A stretch of 8,398 nucleotides of DNA, taken from JBGTKH01 sp041744735. GTDB lineage: Bacteria; Planctomycetota; Planctomycetia; Pirellulales; Pirellulaceae. Within the stretch, counting starts at the first letter, position 1, and the number at the start of each line of letters is the position of its first letter. The stretch covers positions 1 through 8,398 of the forward strand of contig JBGTKH010000670.1 of the NCBI GenBank assembly GCA_041744735.1, written 5' to 3'. This document shows, in pieces, positions 4,343-8,398 of this stretch. The notes under the pieces are model-generated. The model was not told where the DNA came from. It saw only the letters and a program-made list of their open reading frames with translations, and did not search any database. The translations under genes were made by a program, and so were the position numbers.

Positions 4343-6838
4343 ATGGCCAAGAAGAAGCAACCGCCGCCTACGTATACTTATCGTGGCGGAAAAAGGATTT
4401 CGCTCAAGAAGCGGCCTGACCAGTTCGTCGTACGCTCACTGCCGGATGAATTGCCACAGAAAATGGCTGACGCCAAGCAAGTCTCTAGTGCCTCGTCGCG
4501 CGTGACATGTGCGCCCAAGGACTTAGAGCGGCTGATGGACGACGCCCGCGAGATGGCGCCCGCTCATCACGCCTATGAAGTGGCCGACACAGGCGGTGAC
4601 TTTCTGATCACCGATCGCATCATCGTGGCCTTCCGCCAGCCGCCGTCGGTGGAAGATTTCGGACAGTTCCTTGCTAAATACGGCCTACGAGTCGTCGAGG
4701 CGTATTCACCGCGAGAGTATCTGTTGCAGTTGACCGACCACACCGGCATGAATCCGGTGAAACTGGTGGTCAAGCTGACCGAACAGGAGAGCGACTTGCT
4801 GGAGTCCGTGGACCACGACCTGAATATGATCGCGCAAACCGCGGCCATTTCACTTCCCACCGATCCATCTTACGCGCAACAGTGGCATCTGCACCGCCAG
4901 TTGCCAGCGGCGACCGATTACGACCCGCGCTCTTCGGCGCGTTGCGACGAGGCTTGGCAATTGCTCGACCATTTCGGAAGTAACGACGTGGTCGTCGGCG
5001 TAACGGATGACGGCTGCCAGCTCGACCATCCCGATTTTGACGCCGCTGCCCCGAAAAAATTCGCGGGCTGGGGTTATTTTGAGGGCACCACGCTGTTCCG
5101 CGAGGGCGACCCCGGCGCGATCCCGGCGAAGATGTATCAGGTGGGCGCGAATCACGGCACCTCGTGCGCGGGCGTGATTGCCGCCGAGGTGGACGCCGTG
5201 ATGACGGTCGGGGCCGCACCCGGTTGTCGCTTGCTGCCCATCAAATGGGAATCCAGCGGTCCGAGCCTGTTCATCAGCGACTCGAAGCTGCGAACCGCGT
5301 TGGATTACATGGCGGACAAAGTCGACGTGATCTCGAATTCCTGGGGCATCGTGCCGACCTCGTCATGGAGCAGCGTGACGAAGAACAGAATTCGACAACT
5401 GGCACAAACCGGCGGCCGGCGCGGGCGCGGCATCGTCTTCTTGTGGGCGGCCGGCAACGAGAACTGTCTGATCTCCCACGTCGCCAGCCAAGATGTTCCG
5501 TTTACCAACGGTTGGAATTCGACCGGCACGACGTGGATTGGCGTGAGCACATCGCGCGTGTTTAGCAACGACTTGGTCGGCATCCCCGGCGTAATGCACA
5601 TTGCGGCGCTGGCCAGCACCGCCCAGCGCAGCCATTACTCGAACTACGGCACGGGGATCGAACTCTGTGCGCCATCCAGCAATTCGCATCGTTTTCGGCG
5701 ACTGAGCCTTCCGGGACGAGGCATTACCACCACGCGCGGGCAAAGCACGGTGACGAGTCAGTTTGGCGGCACCTCGAGCGCCACGCCGCTGGTTGCGGGC
5801 ATTGCCGCGCTGGTCGTCTCCGCGAATTCACAACTCACGGCGCTGGAGGTGATCGGTATTCTCAAGCAGACCGCCTCGAAGGACTTGAACATGACGCCCT
5901 GGCCGCGCACGCCGTCCGCCTCGTTCGACCCCGATACCAGTTGGGACGTGTCGCCGGTAGCTCCATTTGAATCCGGTGCGTTTCAAAACGTCAATTCGCT
6001 GGACGGCACCTGGAGCCCGTGGTTCGGCTGCGGCCGAGTCGACGCCGTGGCGGCTGTGAGACGTGCCATGGAACTGGCCGGCAATCGCTCGTCGCACGTG
6101 AGCGCGACGTCCACAATTGAGCTGCCGATTCCCGACAACAACCCGGTCGGCGTCGTCAGCCGGATGAATATAGCGGAAGACGGCGTGATCCAGAGCATCA
6201 AGCTGTCCGTCGATATCGCCCACACGTACATCGGTGACCTGGTGGTCCGTATCGTGGCACCCGTTGGCCGCCGCGCCGACTTGCATCGCCGCTCCGGCGC
6301 GAGCGCTCACAATTTGGTAAAAACGTACGACGAATTGTCAACGCCCGAGTTGTCCACGTTTCGCGGGGCGCCGATCGGCGGCGTCTGGTCCCTGGAAATC
6401 ACCGACTTGGCAGCCGTGGACGAGGGCAAGCTGCGGCAGTGGCGAATTGAGGCCGAAGTCTTACGCGATGCCTCGGTCCGTCAGGAATCGACACCCGGCG
6501 TTACGATCCCCGATGATAATACGGGTGGTATCGCGGATACGCTCACCATTGCCGACCCAAGAACCATTTCCGACATCTTCGTGGAGTTGGACATCACGCA
6601 CACGTTTATCGGCGACTTGCGAGTCGAGTTGCGTGGACCGGATGGCATCACCGCGCTGCTGCACGACCAAACCGGCGGCGACACGGACAATTTGCGGCGG
6701 ACCTTTCGTCTCAGCGACACGCCCGCGTTAAACCCGTTCGTTGGCCGTCCGGCCGCCGGACCTTGGACGCTGGCCGCCGCTGACCTTGCCGCGAGAGACA
6801 TCGGCAAACTGAACCGTTGGGCGCTGAGCGTGCGATAA
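4343..6838 (+). CDS. Subtilisin-family (S8) serine peptidase with prodomain and two P domains
   Basis: This 831-residue peptidase has, in order, a short basic N-terminus with the motif Y-R-G-G-K-R-I-S-L (13-21), a fervidolysin-like prodomain (about 85-165), the S8 catalytic domain (about 210-580) and two tandem P/Homo B domains (about 588-706 and 715-831). The catalytic set is complete: D222 in T-D-D-G, H271 in N-H-G-T-S, N372 in A-A-G-N-E-N and S478 in G-G-T-S-S-A-T-P. The last motif differs from the common G-T-S-M-A-A-P. The P domains align with each other: H-T-Y-I-G-D-L (627-633) with H-T-F-I-G-D-L (753-759), and G-K-L-R-Q-W (695-700) with G-K-L-N-R-W (821-826). The ATG at 4343 is chosen because GGAG at 4331-4334 lies eight bases before it; an upstream in-frame TTG (4295) lacks one. 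No signal peptide or membrane segment is visible, so the protein may be cytoplasmic or exported by another route. Substrate unknown. Confidence 0.93.
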   Translation: MAKKKQPPPTYTYRGGKRISLKKRPDQFVVRSLPDELPQKMADAKQVSSASSRVTCAPKDLERLMDDAREMAPAHHAYEVADTGGDFLITDRIIVAFRQPPSVEDFGQFLAKYGLRVVEAYSPREYLLQLTDHTGMNPVKLVVKLTEQESDLLESVDHDLNMIAQTAAISLPTDPSYAQQWHLHRQLPAATDYDPRSSARCDEAWQLLDHFGSNDVVVGVTDDGCQLDHPDFDAAAPKKFAGWGYFEGTTLFREGDPGAIPAKMYQVGANHGTSCAGVIAAEVDAVMTVGAAPGCRLLPIKWESSGPSLFISDSKLRTALDYMADKVDVISNSWGIVPTSSWSSVTKNRIRQLAQTGGRRGRGIVFLWAAGNENCLISHVASQDVPFTNGWNSTGTTWIGVSTSRVFSNDLVGIPGVMHIAALASTAQRSHYSNYGTGIELCAPSSNSHRFRRLSLPGRGITTTRGQSTVTSQFGGTSSATPLVAGIAALVVSANSQLTALEVIGILKQTASKDLNMTPWPRTPSASFDPDTSWDVSPVAPFESGAFQNVNSLDGTWSPWFGCGRVDAVAAVRRAMELAGNRSSHVSATSTIELPIPDNNPVGVVSRMNIAEDGVIQSIKLSVDIAHTYIGDLVVRIVAPVGRRADLHRRSGASAHNLVKTYDELSTPELSTFRGAPIGGVWSLEITDLAAVDEGKLRQWRIEAEVLRDASVRQESTPGVTIPDDNTGGIADTLTIADPRTISDIFVELDITHTFIGDLRVELRGPDGITALLHDQTGGDTDNLRRTFRLSDTPALNPFVGRPAAGPWTLAAADLAARDIGKLNRWALSVR

Positions 6839-6927
6839 ATCTGCATGCTCGCCAGCATCGAACGGATTGCCATGCGTTAACCGGGGAGGGAGCGGTTGCG
6901 CGGTTGCCGGCAAAATCGGAGAGCGAA

Positions 6928-8398
6928 TCACTCCCCAAGCGAAATGTCGAAGTATGGGACACGTCCGCCTTTGGGATTGGGCCAAGCGTGACAACCTTGC
7001 CAGGATTCGTTCTCTTTTTTCTGTTCACGTGTGTGGACGCGGATTGACAGGTGCGTCTTGGTCTTCGGGTCGACGGTCACTTCGAGCATGTTGTACAGCC
7101 TGGGAGTTGACTCCGGGCGTCCTTCCGCCGCCGAGCCAAAGCTGCCAGCGCCCAGGATTTCCACTTCGATGCCCGGTTGCCGGTATCCAAACAAACCGGT
7201 TCTCGACTCGTGGACATCACCGTGCAGGCAGAGTTTCATCCCGGCCTTCTGCAATTGAGTCAGAAAGCCAAGGTCTTGCATCAACTCCGGCCCGGCCACG
7301 GCGTGGTGCCAGACTCCGATCCGAAGTATCGGCTGAGTCTTTTTGAGATCGTCGCGTTCGACCGCCCGCTTTCGCTCGTCATCCGCGCGAGCGATCACGC
7401 CCGCGACCGCGTCTGGATGGATGCCGGCCTTCTTCCGTCCATTCTTGTCGATTTCCCATGCAGAATTCAGAGTCAAGAACTGAATCCCCGTATCTGGAAA
7501 CAGATAGGAAATGCCTTGCTCCGCGTAGTTCAGCGGATAACTCCGCTGCAGCAGCGGGTGAAAGAAGCCGTTCGAGAATTGCTTGAATCGCTTAGGGAAA
7601 TTATCCGGGTGGCGAACCTTGATCGTGCTGCCGTGTTCCGACTCGCGCTCTTCATAGGCATCCGCGCGGTCCTGCACGTCGTGATTGCCGGGAACGAAGA
7701 TGCAACGTTGTACCGACAAACCGAGTTCTCCCACGAGAGCCGTAACGAACTGTCTCGCTTTCTCGAATCCGGCGTCCTTCCCTTTGTCCGTCATGTCGCC
7801 GGAGATGACCAGATACTCCACCGTTTCAATGGCCGCATACTGCTCGTCCTGCTGCCGAATGTCTTGCAGCAATAACCCGAGCTTCGTTACTGGATTTGTC
7901 TTGTCGGTAAAGTGCAGGTCGCTGAGGTGCAGGATGCGAATCGGATCGCCCGGCTTTGCCATGCGAATTTCGCCGGCGACCGCCTTCTTGGCGCTCTCGA
8001 TGTCTTTGGCGAGTTTCTCGTCGATGGTCTTTCGCAGTGCGACCATCTTCGCGTCGGTTTCCGGATTCCGCTGGCGAATTCGATCGACACCTTCGCCGAT
8101 CATCGTAGTTCGTCGGCAGACCGGGCAGATGACGTCCGATGCCCCGCGCACAATGTTCTCTTCAATGATGCTTTCGGAAATCTCGAAGCCACATTTGCAC
8201 TTGATCGCCTGATGCTCGCGGATGTCGACTCCGCGCGTCCTCAGATGCTCTTCGACGAACCGCGTGAACAGATCCTTGCGATCTGGTTTCGTATTCTCCG
8301 AGAAGTACAGATCCACGTGCGCCAGTCCGCCCGTGCGCTTGATTTGACGCAAGCCGCAAATGCCCTGCCGACCCCGCTCGAATTCCACGCGGCCCGCT
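6928..8398 (-). CDS. C-terminal part of a large ROCO/STAND-like protein ending in a metallophosphoesterase domain (partial)
   Basis: The frame stays open to the right edge. A GTG at 8388 is in frame, but the codons before it are also open and similarity seems to start upstream, so the true start probably lies outside. Residues are numbered from 8388. Residues 1-60, with G-I-C-G-L and H-V-D-L-Y-F-S, resemble the end of the COR-like region of bacterial ROCO/STAND proteins. A CxC...CxxC zinc-ribbon-like set follows (C64, C66, C88, C91), then a charged helical linker (100-145). A calcineurin-like phosphoesterase fills about 150-450: L-S-D-L-H-F (D157, H159), S-G-D-M-T (D198), P-G-N-H-D (N235, H236) and W-H-H (H361/362). 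The last metal motif reads H-G-D-V-H (389-393) where G-H-x-H is usual. Such domains hydrolyse phosphoesters, including cyclic nucleotides or nucleic acids; the substrate here is unknown. It converges on the peptidase gene across 89 bases without a clear terminator. The phosphoesterase is certain; the ROCO/STAND link is pattern recognition. Confidence 0.8.
   Translation of the reverse strand, partial: AGRVEFERGRQGICGLRQIKRTGGLAHVDLYFSENTKPDRKDLFTRFVEEHLRTRGVDIREHQAIKCKCGFEISESIIEENIVRGASDVICPVCRRTTMIGEGVDRIRQRNPETDAKMVALRKTIDEKLAKDIESAKKAVAGEIRMAKPGDPIRILHLSDLHFTDKTNPVTKLGLLLQDIRQQDEQYAAIETVEYLVISGDMTDKGKDAGFEKARQFVTALVGELGLSVQRCIFVPGNHDVQDRADAYEERESEHGSTIKVRHPDNFPKRFKQFSNGFFHPLLQRSYPLNYAEQGISYLFPDTGIQFLTLNSAWEIDKNGRKKAGIHPDAVAGVIARADDERKRAVERDDLKKTQPILRIGVWHHAVAGPELMQDLGFLTQLQKAGMKLCLHGDVHESRTGLFGYRQPGIEVEILGAGSFGSAAEGRPESTPRLYNMLEVTVDPKTKTHLSIRVHTREQKKENESWQGCHAWPNPKGGRVPYFDISLGE

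Noticed and set aside
5749..5761. A 13-base match to the REP-like palindrome inside the peptidase gene.
   Set aside because: It lacks the second half of the palindrome and lies in coding sequence with a sensible translation; chance.
6839..6927. Short hairpins between the peptidase and the phosphoesterase gene.
   Set aside because: Stems of four or five pairs without a T-run in either direction; not enough to call a terminator.
7177..7875. A 232-residue plus-strand frame opposite the phosphoesterase gene.
   Set aside because: Shadow of the minus-strand gene, which has all the metallophosphoesterase motifs; this frame has none.

Overview
The window is GC-rich bacterial DNA that looks planctomycete (Pirellula-like). 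This is an inference from the protein styles: a family 39-type glycosyltransferase with a soluble tail, an AF2212-type antitoxin paired with a PIN toxin, an S8 peptidase beginning with a Y-R-G-G-K motif, and dispersed non-coding repeats around toxin-antitoxin genes. No rRNA, tRNA, CRISPR array or transposase was seen.

Left part (1-1595): a toxin-antitoxin and repeat region. A small BrnT/RelE-like toxin gene and a helix-turn-helix antitoxin gene run on the minus strand. They lie between two direct copies of a non-coding repeat that agree over 99 bases without a mismatch. The copy upstream of the toxin carries an extended -10 promoter-like site (TGG-TACAAT) pointing at the pair. To the right, on the plus strand, an AF2212-type antitoxin overlaps the start of a PIN-domain toxin. 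That toxin is broken after 36 codons by a third, partial copy of the same repeat, whose first bases supply the stop codon. About 210 bases of apparently non-coding DNA follow.

Middle part (1596-4177): a multi-pass membrane glycosyltransferase (plus) converges on a SpoU/TrmH-type RNA 2'-O-methyltransferase (minus). Between them is an inverted pair of REP-like palindromes. The two genes end inside the two arms, and the same arm sequence gives both proteins near-identical last residues (F-G-x-R) and their TGA stops.

Right part (4343-8398): an 831-residue subtilisin-family peptidase with an N-terminal prodomain, a complete catalytic set, two tandem P domains and no visible signal peptide. It converges on the 3' part of a large minus-strand gene that runs off the right edge. 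The visible part of that gene encodes a segment resembling the zinc-ribbon region of bacterial ROCO/STAND-type proteins, then a linker, then a calcineurin-like metallophosphoesterase. This domain sits where such proteins often carry a TIR or other effector, so the gene is the best candidate here for a little-described conflict or signalling system. Its sensor and NTPase parts, if present, lie outside the window.
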